Assembly: GCA_022495995.1 (NCBI GenBank)
Contig: JAFEMH010002492.1
Coordinates: 62,001-126,000, forward strand
Length of the DNA: 64,000 bases
Source of the DNA: Adenophora triphylla var. japonica
Taxonomy: Eukaryota > Streptophyta > Magnoliopsida > Asterales > Campanulaceae
Reading direction: 5' to 3'
This document shows, piece after piece, positions 46,305 through 58,184 of the stretch (position 1 is the stretch's first letter; each line of letters opens with the position of its first letter). The position numbers were made by a program, and so were the translations under genes. Under the pieces are notes generated by a model. The model saw nothing but the letters and a program-made list of their open reading frames with translations. It was not told the DNA's origin and did not search any database.

Positions 46305-46940
46305 AAAATTAAGCTTCATATCCTCACACTGCTTGAATGCTTCTGAATAAAAGTATCAACAGACCCACTTGACTGCTATTCTTCAGGACTAACGCACTCT
46401 AACCGTGATCTAAACATGATTTGCACACCTATGCAATCCACACCCATCAAGGTTTAGAAACTTGAATCTTGCGTCTCTCTCTTTTCATGACTTTCATATC
46501 TCCGGATCCATTTCCCGAATTTGATCTCATCAAATTTCTATGTCGATCCATCTCAACCCATCATCACTGCTCCCACCAATCCTCAATAACACGATTCGCC
46601 TTAATCCCTACAAACCCTCGTCCAAAGTAAAGTTCCATATCCTCACACTGCTGCCTCGATGAAACAATGCTTCTGAATAAAAGTATCAACAAACCCACTT
46701 GACTGCTCTTCTTCAGGACTAACGCACTCTAACCGTGATCTAAACATGATCTGCACACCTATGCAATTCACACCCATCAAGGTTTAGAAACTTGAATCTT
46801 ACGTCTCTCTCTTTTAATGACTTTCATATCTCCGAATCCATTTCCCGAATTTGATCTCATCAAATTTTCATGTCGATCCATCTCAACCCATCATCACTGC
46901 TCCCACCAATCCTCAATAACACGATTCGCCTTGATCCCTA
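46305..46940. repeat. Two-copy tandem duplication, unit about 310 bp
   Basis: The segment about 46305-46615 is repeated at about 46620-46940 with few changes (shared words CATATCCTCACACTGC, TATCAACA, GGACTAACGCACTCTAACC, CACGATTCGCCTT). The second copy gains CTCGATGAAACAA. It lies between the solo LTR and the right LTR-like repeat. Confidence 0.85.
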
Positions 46941-47197
46941 CAAACCCTAGCAACAACCAGATTTTGCAACCTTTGATCTCGAATACAATGGCCTTCCATG
47001 ATTATGTAACGGCAACCATAATCTGAATACTTGCAGTCCCAAATTAATTCAATTTTATGAAATCTTGATCATATTTGGTCTAATTAACATAAAACCAAAA
47101 AAAATTATGCAGCTGTCAATTATGATCATTATTCCTGCAACTCACATCCAATATAATAAGTGTATAAGGAACAAATAATATGCATGCAACATTAATA

Positions 47198-47728
47198 TGA
47201 AAAGTAATAAAGATAAAACACACAATTTACTCAACTAGTTCATCCATTCAGATCACATATGGAGGCACTAACAAGCCAGTATATTCACTAATATCACCAA
47301 ATTTATTGTGTTATAATATTCGCTCATGTTTACAAAAATAAACATAACATTTGAATCATGAACACACTCTCACACAATTAAACATAGACATTTCCTAGTT
47401 AGGCCAGTTATGGAATGCCTTTAATGGCACCCCGAGATCCACCATTGCGTTGGCTTTTTTGTTGACCTCATAGAATTTCTATGGCTAACACAAATTAGCG
47501 ATAATTAATTTGATCACACAAATGACACAATATTCTTGATTATCACTTATATTTATAGTAAAAACAAACCTAAACTTAGAAGGATTACAATTCTTTTCCA
47601 AAAAATAATTTGCTTAATAACCAAGAAAAAAAATACGTTTCCAAAAGGAGATCACGTAATATAAGAAAAGAAATCACCGTTGCAATTTCAACCTTTTCCT
47701 TGCTCTGCTAAATTTATTCCAATCTTAA
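47198..47728 (-). repeat. LTR-like dispersed repeat, right copy
   Basis: About 530 bp in the same orientation as 43604-44144. On the plus strand it starts TGAAAAGTAATAAAG and ends near CCAATCTTAACA. If the two copies are LTRs, the interior was about 1.6 kb before the solo LTR inserted, too short to code for an element. Two independent copies are equally possible. Confidence 0.6.
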
Positions 47729-47914
47729 CAAATTAATTTCTAACTTATTTGATAAATTTTGATGGTTATATAAATTAGTTTCTACTATATCAAACACCCA
47801 TTGATCTAAGTCATTAGATTTTTAGGGATTTTTTGGTCCTATCAAAACTTGAATATTATTGAGAAGACATGCAACCTATCAATACAAACAAAATGGAAAA
47901 AAAAGAAAGCGATA

Positions 47915-48122
47915 TCTATGGTATAAATTAGAGTGGTGTTTACTGTAGTAGTAGAATGAATAGTTTCAAGCGGTGAATTTTCCATTTTGTCTTTACTATT
48001 TTGTCTATTTCCTATTTTGTCCTTAAAAAAAATTTAAATTAAAAAAAAAATTAAAAAAAAACACCGGTGTCCAAAAAAATTAAAAAAAAACACCCGTGTC
48101 CTTGAACACGGGCATGAACTAG
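47915..48122 (+). mobile_element. Short non-autonomous Helitron, copy 1
   Basis: Starts TCTATGGTATAAATTAGAG after an A (47914) and ends with the hairpin CCCGTGTCCTTGAACACGGG, then CATGAACTAG before a T. The 5' TC, the 3' hairpin followed by CTRR, insertion between A and T, and the absence of a duplication are Helitron rules. 208 bp. Confidence 0.85.
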
Positions 48123-48318
48123 TCTATAGTATAAATTAGAGTGGTGTTTGCTACAGTAGAAGTAGAATGAATAGTTTCAAGTGGCAAATTTTCCATATTG
48201 CCCTCACTATTTTGTCCCTTTCTCATTTTACTCTTAAAAATAAAAAAAAATTAATTAAAAAAAAAAAACACCCATATCCAAAAAAACACCAATGTCCTTA
48301 AATACGGGCATATACTAG
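48123..48318 (+). mobile_element. Short non-autonomous Helitron, copy 2, head-to-tail
   Basis: Begins TCTATAGTATAAATTAGAG immediately after the CTAG end of copy 1 and ends ...ATACGGGCATATACTAG before TT. 196 bp. It shares body text with copy 1 (GAATGAATAGTTTCAAG), but its hairpin is weakened by substitutions. Confidence 0.85.
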
Positions 48319-48327
48319 TTCTTTATA

Positions 48328-48597
48328 CTCCCTCCGTCCCACGTGAATAGACACCAAAAATCTTGGCACAATAACTAAGGAAAATGAATATAATAATGAA
48401 AATGTGTGGTAGGAAATGAAGAGAGAGAATGAGTGGAGTTGGTTGAATAAATTGTGTGGTAGGAAATGAAGAAAGAGAATGAGTGGGTGGGGTGGATGAA
48501 TATAAAATAATAAATTCTTTTCCATTTTGGGCAGTGTCTATTCACGTGAAACGTCCCAAAAAGAAAATAAGTGTCTATTCACGTGGGACGGAGGGAG
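48328..48597. mobile_element. Stowaway MITE
   Basis: CTCCCTCCGTCCCACGTGAATAG... inverted at the right as CTATTCACGTGGGACGGAGGGAG (split by reading), with TA on both sides. 270 bp with the best-preserved ends of any MITE in the window. TCTATTCACGTG occurs twice at the right end. Confidence 0.92.
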
Positions 48598-48860
48598 TAT
48601 AACGGAACCTGCTTTAAAAACAATCATCATCATGCCCATTTCAAAAATTAAAATGAGATAATGGTCTACTTTAAGAAATGTGAGTGGGATATCCAATGTA
48701 ATAATATCACTTTACTTTATAAAAAGGAAATGAGAGGGAACAAATCCTGGAAGCTTTTTAAAAACGTGGGGTCAAATGGACCTCTTTCAGGAAGCAATAA
48801 TGTTGTGTCTGCTTTCAGAGTTTCTTTATGGAGTAAATAAATTATTTCCAGTTCTATAAC

Positions 48861-49722
48861 TGATGATGCCAAATAATTCAAGATTAGAGCGGTTCAAAAA
48901 TATTTGACAGGATATATTTAGTTGATGTGATATATAAGAATACAACACAAATGAAGCATCGTTAAGATCAAAATTGGATGTCAATCCAACTTAGGCTCTC
49001 GAGTGTGAGAGTAAGAACACTGAAATTTAGAAGGCTTGGAATACCTTGAAGGTGTGTGTGTGTTTAGGGCTTGAGAGTAATATGGCTTACAACGTATATT
49101 TGAAACTTACCTTGTCCAAGGGGACAAAGGTCTTCTATTTATAGGCAATGGGGAGCTGCTCGCTGACGTAAGCCATGAGGTCAGCCCTAAGGGAGACTTT
49201 AGTCTTTGACCGTATACACATGTCCGCATCTGATTGGGTCTGTCAGGGAAGGAAGATTCACTGTCAGAGGGGATGTCGCTGATGTGGACAGGAGCCGTAT
49301 ATTCGGCGCGGCGCATTAAATGCAATAGTAGGCGCCTGACTGAGCCGCATTAAATGTGATGGGAGTGAGCCGGCTACTTGCACGTCAGAGCCAGTAAGAT
49401 AACTTGCTCAGTAAGCCTTGATATCAACCGGGAGTCTGGTGAGATAATCGGGAGTCTGGTATGAGACCACGGTCAACATCTTGGGCGCGGTCAAAGATTA
49501 TTGACGCGGACACGGATGGAACGGTCATAACTCCTGCGGTCACCAGACCAGCGGTCTGGATCCCTCCGGTCTGGACTGGGATGGGTTGAGAGGAACGCGG
49601 TCTTGACCTTGGGGGTCTATCTGTCCGCGATCTTGACTCTGGCGGTCTAGGGAACGCCACGTCATACTGGGCCTTTGGACCAGACCGAGCTTGGGCCCGG
49701 TCTAGCTGGTCCGGGCTCATCA
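48861..49722 (-). repeat. 3' LTR of element C
   Basis: 862 bp; on the plus strand TGATGATGCC...GGGCTCATCA. On the minus strand the end reads TTGGCATCATCA, like that of element A. The adjacent GGGGCCAC on the minus strand (49723-49731) is the polypurine tract. A solo copy is at 28603-29466. The Arg/Pro-rich minus-strand ORF inside is repeated in both copies and is LTR sequence, not a gene. Confidence 0.92.
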
Positions 49723-50115
49723 GTGGCCCCTAGCTCTAAGTGAATGATTATTTATGGTCTGAGCGAGGAGCTACTAGTTAAGCTCGGTTCAATCAGACCG
49801 CTTCTTGAGCTGGCACCAGTGTTAGCGTTTTTATTGTTTTTTGCTCTGCCTCCCGAGCAAATAGCCACATGTGAGAGGCACGTGTGGAAGATTGTAGGCG
49901 CCTTCATTGCTCTGCCTCCCGGCTAACTGGTGGGTCCCTTGGCAGATGAAAAGACAGCGCGTGACAGGTACGGAAGGTACGTGTCAGCCATCCAAGAGGC
50001 CCAATAAATGCCAACCGCTCAATTTTCGAATTTTCAAACGTTTGGCATCGATTCAGGGTTCGAGGGAAATGGTTTGTGGGCTAATTAATACGGATCGACC
50101 CGTATAGGTAGGCCT

Positions 50116-50123
50116 TATAAATA
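50116..50123 (+). promoter_or_regulatory. TATA box upstream of the antisense gene of element C
   Basis: CCTTATAAATATT, 185 bp before the first ATG at 50301 and about 390 bp inside from the LTR. The equivalent gene in element A also has a TATA box in its leader region. Confidence 0.6.
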
Positions 50124-50300
50124 TTACAAACCCTTCAACCCTCACTACCCCTTTACCGTTTTCAAGCCTTCAAATTGCTTTAAAGAGAGAAAATCTGCAG
50201 CTTCCTACTTAGCATCTTCTTCTTCTCTTTTCCAATCCATAAGTAATTTTGTATTTTAAACTCTTTTTCCCTCTCAATTTCTACTTTCTTCTGGACAACG

Positions 50301-52711
50301 ATGTCAACCCGTGAGTTTGGTCCCGTTCGTCCGGAGGAACTAGGAGATGGGAATACCCCAGATCTATTTGCAGTTTGCAAAAGGTCAGGAGGAATATATA
50401 GGAAGGTGGCCTTTGGGTGGTTGAGGCTATCCTTGGACTGTGTTTCGCTATTTTTGTGAGAAGTACCAATGGGGGCCCTTTGTCCCACCCCGGTTGTGGG
50501 AGGCCAAGAAAAAGTTAATTGTGAACGGTGATTTGTTGGTGTTGGGGGATACTCGTAGATTAAGAAGTTTTGTGATGGGGGTTCTATGCAGGTTTCCCCG
50601 CGAGAGAGATCAGGCGTTGAACGCCGCTGAACTGGTGAGGAGAGCGATTTGCAATCCCCGAGTGACAACTAACTGGGAGAGAGTGGAACTTATGGACCTT
50701 GACCAAATGGACAAGTACCAGTGCCTGGCCGCAGAAGATACCAGTGCTCCCCTAGATGTTGAGCCCTTGAATACCATCTTCCCCGAGGTCCAGACCGAGG
50801 CCCCTGATGTGCCCGTGATGGACGTGAGTAGTGATGACGGTGATGAGGTGGAGATGGAGGTGGACTGAGGCGAGGAGGATGAACCGGAGGTGGAGCCCTC
50901 AAAGGGGTCATCTTCTAGTCTCTTTGACTCTCAAAGCGCGGAGACAGTGGATGACACCCACGAGGAGGGAGACAGCATGGCCCCGGGCACATCCCAGAAG
51001 GCCACAAGGATAGTGGATGCCTTCGGGGAGGAATCTGATGAAGAGGCCCCTGTCCGCGGCAAGAGACCTGCTATTGATGCCAATCCTGGTCGAGGCAAAA
51101 AGAGAGGCAAAGAGGTGGCCTCCATTGACTGGGAGTAGGAGATCTATACCATTTATGGTGTTGACCCAAATGCCTTCCGTGTCCGTCCTCTTCAGGAAGT
51201 GGAGACGAAGAAGGGGAGACTGAGACCGAAGACTGTAGCTGACGTCCGTGAGGACAATAGAGCTTGCATTTTCTATGGGGTCCTGTTTGAGAACGGACTG
51301 AGGCTTCCACTTGACCCTTTCATCAACACCTTCCTCAACTTCACCCGCTGTCTCCCTATGAACCTGACTCCCAATGCTATTAGAGCCCTGGTTTCCTTCA
51401 CAGCTATCTGCAGGCTATTTAGTTTTGAACCCACCCTTAATGGGCTTTATGCCCTTTATCAGAATCAAATAACTAATGGGAACCTTGGCATGAAGGCAAA
51501 GAGCAATTCTCCCCGCACCTTCTCTGCCCCTACCAATAAATTTGACCAGTGGAACCAGAAGAACATCCTGGTCATCGAGTCTAGATTTGGGTGGTCTTTT
51601 GCCAGGCCTTCCAACCCGATTCCTCTTAGGATTGTTGCTACTACCTACCCTAATCCAACTGTGTCTGAGGACCTCCATATCGCTCTAGCTCAGTTCTTGG
51701 CCCAATTCGTGATCGATAAGGAGCAACCGGTTTTCAATGTGAGCGCAATAATAGGCGACGAGCCCCTACTGATTTACACCGGGGTGGCCGCCCAGAGGGA
51801 AGGTCTTCCCTATGCTCCTACGGTAGCCATTTTACCCCAGATTCGTGACCCTGACTGGAGGGTCCATGAATTCTTTGCTTTTGAGGCCGATTGTAAGACT
51901 TGCATGCTGGGCGCTGAATGCGAGCCTCCGGAGTGGATTGGTCTCTATTATTTTTTAGAACTGCCTTTGATTGCTTCTGATTTTTTAAAAACTGTCGTCT
52001 AATCAACCTTTTTTCCTTTCAGAGTAGATCCAGCCGAATATCTCGGAGATGAGTGGTAAACCAAACCCCCAGCAACTGAAGGCTAGGAAGCTAGCCAACG
52101 AGGAGAGGGAAGCAGCGGCCAGACAAGCCGCTCTGGGGAAGACTTTGCCCAAGGGCGCCATTCCCCACGTTGTAGACCGCCAGACCGGTGCTACCTTGGC
52201 CGCGGGTAAGGGGATCCCTCAGACCAAGGACCTGCCTCTACCACCACCGCCACCTCGGGGAGGACCTCCACCATCTGTCCGAGGCCCCAGTCCTTCCGGT
52301 GGGCGCACCATTTCTTCCGGACACTCAGATCAGTCCAGGAAGAGTTCTGCTGCTGATGATACTACGGCCAAGGACAGGCCGCAGAAAACTCATAAGGGGG
52401 CGGAGGACACACATGCCCAAGCCTCCACTGGCTCCGGCTCCGCTCCTCCTTCCAATAAAGGGAGGACCGTCTGCTCAGTCTCCTATCCCGTGGTTCCCAA
52501 TGAACTGCGGGATCCTGCTAGGAGTCTGAAGGAGAAGATTGAGAAGGTCCCCGAGATCAAGGGGGTAGATCCATACTACCGCGGAGGCTTCAACTCCGTT
52601 ATCGGGCAAGGAGCATTGAATAGGCTCTATGCCCCGGATTTTTACACGAGTGTTGTCTCTAAGATGAACTCGGCTGCCCTGTCCGGAGATATGGGCTTGA
52701 TGGCCATTGAG
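50301..52711 (+). pseudogene. Antisense spliced gene of element C, first three exons
   Basis: ATG at 50301 (MSTREFGPVRPEEL) leads, after a one-base frameshift near 50430, into a frame carried to about 51928 with stops at 50866 and 51136. It holds an acidic stretch (DVSSDDGDEVEMEVD), a basic KKRGKE patch, LRLPLDPFINTFL, CRLFSFEPT, VIESRFGWSF and VHEFFAFEADCKTC, the same signature order as in elements A and D. An intron with donor GTCTCT near 51929 and acceptor near 52022-52027 leads to a Pro/Ser/Gly-rich exon ending at 52711 before donor GTAACC. The exon-intron plan equals that of element D. Two stops and a frameshift make this copy inactive. Function unknown. Confidence 0.8.
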
Positions 52712-52787
52712 GTAACCCTTTTTCTGATATTGAATCATCGAATTCTCGTGACCGCCCTCTGCTAACTGTCTTTATCTCTGTTCTCAG

Positions 52788-55700
52788 ATGGCCAACAAAT
52801 CCATGAGGATGAGGGAGATTAATTTTGAGGGCTCTCCCCCAACTCCAGGACCTATAACTCGTGTCCCAAGCTGGAGGGTCCTCAAAATACACCTTTAAAA
52901 AAAACTTTTCTTTTATTAACTTGAAAAGTATATTACCCTTTTTCAAAACAATTTCAAAATAACCCCTCTACTCGGAGGTAATATATAAACCTGCTTTCAA
53001 ACCAAAACCTGTTTAAACGTAAACAGTACAAATATACAGGCTTACACCAGCCCACTTTAACACAAATCAACTCCCAGGTTTATTTTCAAAACGACACACT
53101 GGAAACCTGTTTATAAATGTTTTATATACAAACTTTTCCCAAAAGAATACCACCAACCACAACCCCCAACTCCCAACCATAACATACCCTGACAACCCAA
53201 AAGATGTCCAAACTCCTCCCCGGCCTCACCGGTCTGGTCCTCCTGTCTCAGCGGGATCTAAAACAATAAAGGGAGAAGGGGTGAGAATAAATCTCAATAA
53301 GTTATTATGCATGCAACAATATGCCATATAACATGCAACACACATAAATAGGTTGCTCAAATCAAATATGCAACACATAAATAGGTTGCTCACAATTGGA
53401 AAAACAGTAAACACTTTACGTTACCTTTCCCACCTGAATAGTCAATTATATAGAACATATAAGTCTCCCAGCTATCTGTAAGGCAGATGGCACGATACAG
53501 AAGTGGCCAATTATAATATAATAACTCTCATTTATCTGTAAGGCTTTTGGCACGATACAGTCCCACATCCAGTGGCCAATCCCACATCAAGTGGCCAATC
53601 CCACGTCCGTAACCACAGACGTGCCATGTCACAATATCATGTAACATTCCCAGCTATCTGTAAGGCTTTTGGCACGATACAGTAGTGGCTATTCCCATGT
53701 CTGTGGCCAACAGACATGCCAAGTCATAGGTATAATGCAATTCAATCACTTATAGAACAAATATATACTTGATTGTATCCCACTATACCCATAACATCAG
53801 TTCATATAATCATATTCAAGTACATAACAGTTACTTGACATTACATCCACACATAGGGATATCAATATATAACATGTTAATATTAATCATGTCAAACCAT
53901 TTCCACAGTGAAACTTACCTTGTAAACACTGTTGAACAATGCCAAACCAATAACATGGTATAATACTCATGCTCAAACCAATGAAGTAGTGCAACACGTA
54001 TTTAAACATTATGTGCACAACCAACTATGAATATGCTATAACATAGGGGCACAATATATATCAAGTAATCCCTACATATTCACGTCGTACTATTACACAC
54101 CTTCTATAAAGGTTTCGTAACAATTTACCAAGTTTTATCAACTTGGGTTCAAGTTCCACAATTGCCTTTCAACCATTTTTAGGACAATATTTAAAGACCT
54201 TACCTTTATCATTTTGGGTCATTTAAGACTCCCTTACATAGTACGAATGTTGTACTAGAGTTATAGTCATAGAGGAATCAATTCCGTATTAAGTTGCCCA
54301 GGTCTACCCACTTGCAAACTTAATACCAAAACCCAGTCCTGCCGAACCCTCACAATAGTGTAACATATACTTAAACACTTTGGAGTACAATAATCCAACA
54401 CATGGTATTTATACTCATGCTCAACTCACTGAAGTAGCGCAACATATATTTAAACATTATTGAATCACACCCACCCATGCTGATGTAAACGTTCAAGTAC
54501 ATAAACCATTACTTGAATCTAAATCCACAATCGGGATATCAATACATAACATGGTAATATCACACCTGTCGACCCTCACAATAGGGTGACCTATACTTAA
54601 CCACTTATTGAATCATATCAATCTGATAACATGGTATTAATACTCATATTCAACCATTAAAATAGTGCCACATATATTTCACGCTCTATATGAACCAATA
54701 ATCATATAGATGTAACCACCCGTAGAGGTACAATGTAATACAAGTAGCCCTACGTACTCAAAACATAATTTGGAACATTTTCTATAAAGATTCAATATTT
54801 AATTTACCAAGTTTGATAACTTTGGTTAAAGTTTTACAATTGACTTTCAACCATTTAAAGGACAATATTTAAAGCCCTTCCCAATATCCATTTGGACCAT
54901 CTAAGGTTCCATTGCATAGTACTAAAGTTGTACTAGTGCTATAGTCACAAAGGGACTCAATCCAAGCTAGGTTACTTAATGTTACAAGCTTGCAAAATCA
55001 ATACCAAAACCATATCATGGGCACGAGTCGTGCTAATGGGCACGAGTCGTGCCCAAACCCCGCACGACTGTCTCAATTCTCACGACTACCCTTCACGAAT
55101 TCAACCACAGGGCCACGAGTGTCGCACGACTCGTTTCAACTTGGTCACGACTCGTGCTAATGGGTACGAGTCATTCCCAACACCAGAATCACTGTTCTTG
55201 GCTGGACAACATCAGTCACAACAAAACAACTACCATTTCTCAGTTCCAGCTACGACAAGGAGGCATAAACCAACTCTAATATCAATATATGAGTTGCACA
55301 ACAATCAAACATACTCCCTCCATGCCATATAACATGTATAACCCACAACCATATCAAATCCAAACCAAAATTTAAGGCCATGAGTCAAAGCTTAACCCAA
55401 CTCATTTTCTTTCCATTTCCACCCCAAGTAAATGGTCCAATAATACCAAATACCATTCCAACATCATTATACTTGCTCCTTACATCTAAACCTTTACTAT
55501 AAGGCCAATTAATATATTATAACTACCATATCAATCTCTCATACAAACCTCCATGCCAAGGAGTCATTACCCTTCATTCAAACCATCTTTGACTTTATTT
55601 CAAAAGCCAAATAATGTATCCAAACTGATTCGAAATCAGTTATATACCCATAATATCATCAATTACATAGTATGAACAATTATGACAATAAATCATAATA

Positions 55701-57178
55701 ACTAACCAAAATAGGCCGAAATAAAAAGAAGATTTGATCGGCTCTAAATGATCCACTCGCTTCCCTGATCAATAATATGCTATCAAAACCCGAAACGGAT
55801 TGACGGTTGAATTGATACGAATTTTCGAAGGTAACCCTAGGTTGGAAGAACCTTCTGATACGTAAGATGAAAGAGAGAAAGAACAGAGGAGAATTAAGCT
55901 TCTCCCAGAAGCTTTTCAAGATTTATATAAACAATTTACGATTAAGCTCCTCCAAGTTCTAACTTCTACAATTAACCACCTTAACTTTATATTTACCCCT
56001 AAGCTCCTCAAAACTTTATATAACATTTCATTTAAAAAAATCAAATGTTATAACTTTAACACATTAATTCTCATGTGATCCATTTAGACGTTATATAATT
56101 CAAATTAATTTAATAACATCTAAAATCACAAAAAATGGCCAAATTACCCAAATAGCACATAACCACTCCAATTATCCAATAATGCATAATATGAGATGCA
56201 ATGCACCCCACTCCCACGTGCTCCACGTGTGCCCAAAATGGTGCCTAGGTTTAGGGTCGTGACATTAATGACGACTAGGTCGTCCTCCTGTCCGATCATA
56301 CCAGGGCCTACACTGAAAAGTCCAAGCTTTTGGCTAAGGCTGAGGAGCAGGTGAATGCTCTGAAGGTCTCTCTGTCCGAGAAGGAGGGAGACTTGAAGAC
56401 TTTCATGGATCGCCTGGACAAGGCGAATAAAGATGTGGATAAGTACATGGGGCAGCGGGATGAGCTCCGCGGGCATAAGACCCAGCTCGAGAAGAGGAAT
56501 GAAGAGCTTGCGGTCAAGCTGGAAGCCGCCCAGAAGACGATGAAGACTCTGGAGGAGTCTGTGGACAATCTATCCGATCAACTGTTTCCTCTGAGGCAAT
56601 TTGAGTTGGAGAGGGAATCCATTTTGGAGGCTGCTTGCAAGGAGGCTGTGAAGCAGTACCAAATTTCTGAGGAGTACAAGGAGAAGGTTCTGGACGAATC
56701 TTTCGTTCAGTACGAGCTCGGCCTGTCGACGCAGCTAAGGAACTTTGCTTCTACGGGAAAATTTTCTGCGGAGGAATTGGCCATTATTGGTTCTTTGATC
56801 TCTACAGACGATCTTTGCCTGCCCGGGCACGCACTGGTCCCCCTGGCTACGGATGAGATAACCAATCTAGAGCTCGCAGCGGTCTCTTCCTTGCCTCCTG
56901 TGGCCGCATTCACTGCTTCTGGTCTCAGGAATCAACTGGATAAGCTGAGATTTGGTGCCCAAGGTTTGTCCTTCGAAGCTGTTGTTGCAAGCTTGTTCCC
57001 CAATGGGCCTGCAATCAGCGATGTCTTTCCACCTCGGGCAGCTCCAGTTCCAGCTTCCACTGAACCTATCACTGATCTTACAACTGTTGAGGAGACTCTT
57101 CCCTCTCCCACACCTAACTCCGAGGCGGTCAAGGAGACAACCACTACAGATCCCAAGGACTCTGCTCCTTTAGCCTAG
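52788..57178 (+). pseudogene. Antisense gene of element C, coiled-coil exon, split by an insertion
   Basis: The exon begins after acceptor TTCTCAG with ATG at 52788 (MANKSMRMREIN), breaks at 52823, and resumes at 56270 in the same frame once the insertion and one copy of its TTAAT duplication are removed. The joined frame meets TAG at 56276, then runs to the stop at 57176-57178. It has a long heptad-rich segment (about residues from KAEEQVNALKVSLSEKEGDL through LESVDNLSDQL), then FSAEELAIIGSLI and a Pro/Thr-rich tail. Elements A and D have equivalent coiled-coil last exons. Confidence 0.8.
52824..56264 (-). mobile_element. 3.4-kb LTR-like insertion, probably a solo LTR
   Basis: TTAAT at 52819-52823 is repeated at 56265-56269, and removing the segment restores the host frame. 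On the minus strand it begins TGTCACGACCCTAAACC, a start typical of long LTRs of Tekay/Del-type chromoviruses. No coding domain is present. Internal repeats: three copies of a TCTGTAAGGC...GGCACGATACAG word (53475-53685), three of ACATGGTAT...ACTCATGCTCAA (53955, 54402, 54632), and a cluster of CACGACTCGTG-type palindromes (55018-55175). The other end, CCCTCAAA, is unusual, so the classification is tentative. Confidence 0.75.
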
Positions 57179-57599
57179 GAATTTTTTCTTTTTTCTTATG
57201 TAATAGAGCGTAGGATTCTGTAAATCGTTTTATCCATTAATAGAAGTATTTTTCAATCACTCCTGCCCCATCTTTATTTTTGACTGTTTCAAGTTTTTGC
57301 AATGTATTCTTGCTCTTCCTTTTTTCAGCTTTTCAGACTTGGAATGACCGTTTTGGACTCTTTTTCGCGATCATAGGCATAAGAGGCCTTCTGCCCGCGT
57401 TTATGAGTTTTCCTAACCCTGTGTTCAAAATCTCTTGGATTTTTTTATGAGAGTCAGCCCTTTTCCACTATGATCGTGTTTGTTATGGCCTTGGAACAAA
57501 TTTTGAGGCCTTAACCCCATTTGTCTATTTGACTTTTTTAAAACTTCTTTGATCACTCCCTTCCATTTACACTTATTTTTCCGAACTTGCATCCGTGGT

Positions 57600-58090
57600 G
57601 TAAGTTTAAAAGCGCCAAGGCAAGCTACTTTCATAGGGCATGTAGATTATGGCCGTGAGGCAATATTCTACGCAACAGTAGGTAGGGGCATGTTGGCCCT
57701 TTAACCTACCGGCATCTGTATCCACGATTGGTGGTTCACGCGGTCTGACTCTTTGGAGTCTTGTGGCGATCATGTAACGGGCTCATATGTTGGCCTTTGT
57801 ACATACAGGCATACGAGTAACGGCCACCTTAGGCCTTTGCGCATTTAGTGGGTCTGGACTTTGGCCTTTGTCCCCACTTGCATCTATATCCACAAGTTTC
57901 TGGTGGTTCACGCGGACAGGACAGAGAATCTTGCCCGCGATCGAGTATGGGCTTAATGGCCTTTGTACCCATATAGGCGTGCGATCGTAATGGATCTTTG
58001 CGCATCAGCAGGTAGGGGCTCTTATGTTGGCCCTTTAACCCACTAACATTCGCTTGCGGGCATCCACTATAGCTTTTGAGGCTGGTGGGA
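57600..58090 (-). repeat. Degenerate tandem repeats of element C
   Basis: Repeated words GGTGGTTCACGCGG (57729 and 57909, 180 bp apart), TTGGCCTTTGTAC and ATGTTGGCCCTTTAACC mark about two and a half copies of a unit near 180 bp. The block lies between the antisense gene and integrase, the place taken by the 79-bp repeats in element A; the two units are unrelated in sequence. Confidence 0.7.
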
Positions 58091-58184
58091 ATATTGCTTA
58101 TAGCAGTTTTTATCACTAATTTTGCACGAAAATTGATTCAACATTCATACATTCATTGCCTCTCCCACCTTTTTTACAAAGTTT

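Noticed and set aside
49424..49720. Arg/Pro-rich minus-strand ORF, also at 29234-29467
   Set aside because: It is part of the LTR, found in both LTR copies with substitutions that do not respect codons.
50180..50668. 162-codon minus-strand ORF
   Set aside because: Shadow of the antisense gene's first exon in element C, which has homologues in A and D on the plus strand.
54979..55332. 117-codon ORF in the LTR-like insertion
   Set aside because: Spans the CACGACTCGTG palindrome cluster; no family similarity, lies in a non-coding LTR-like segment.
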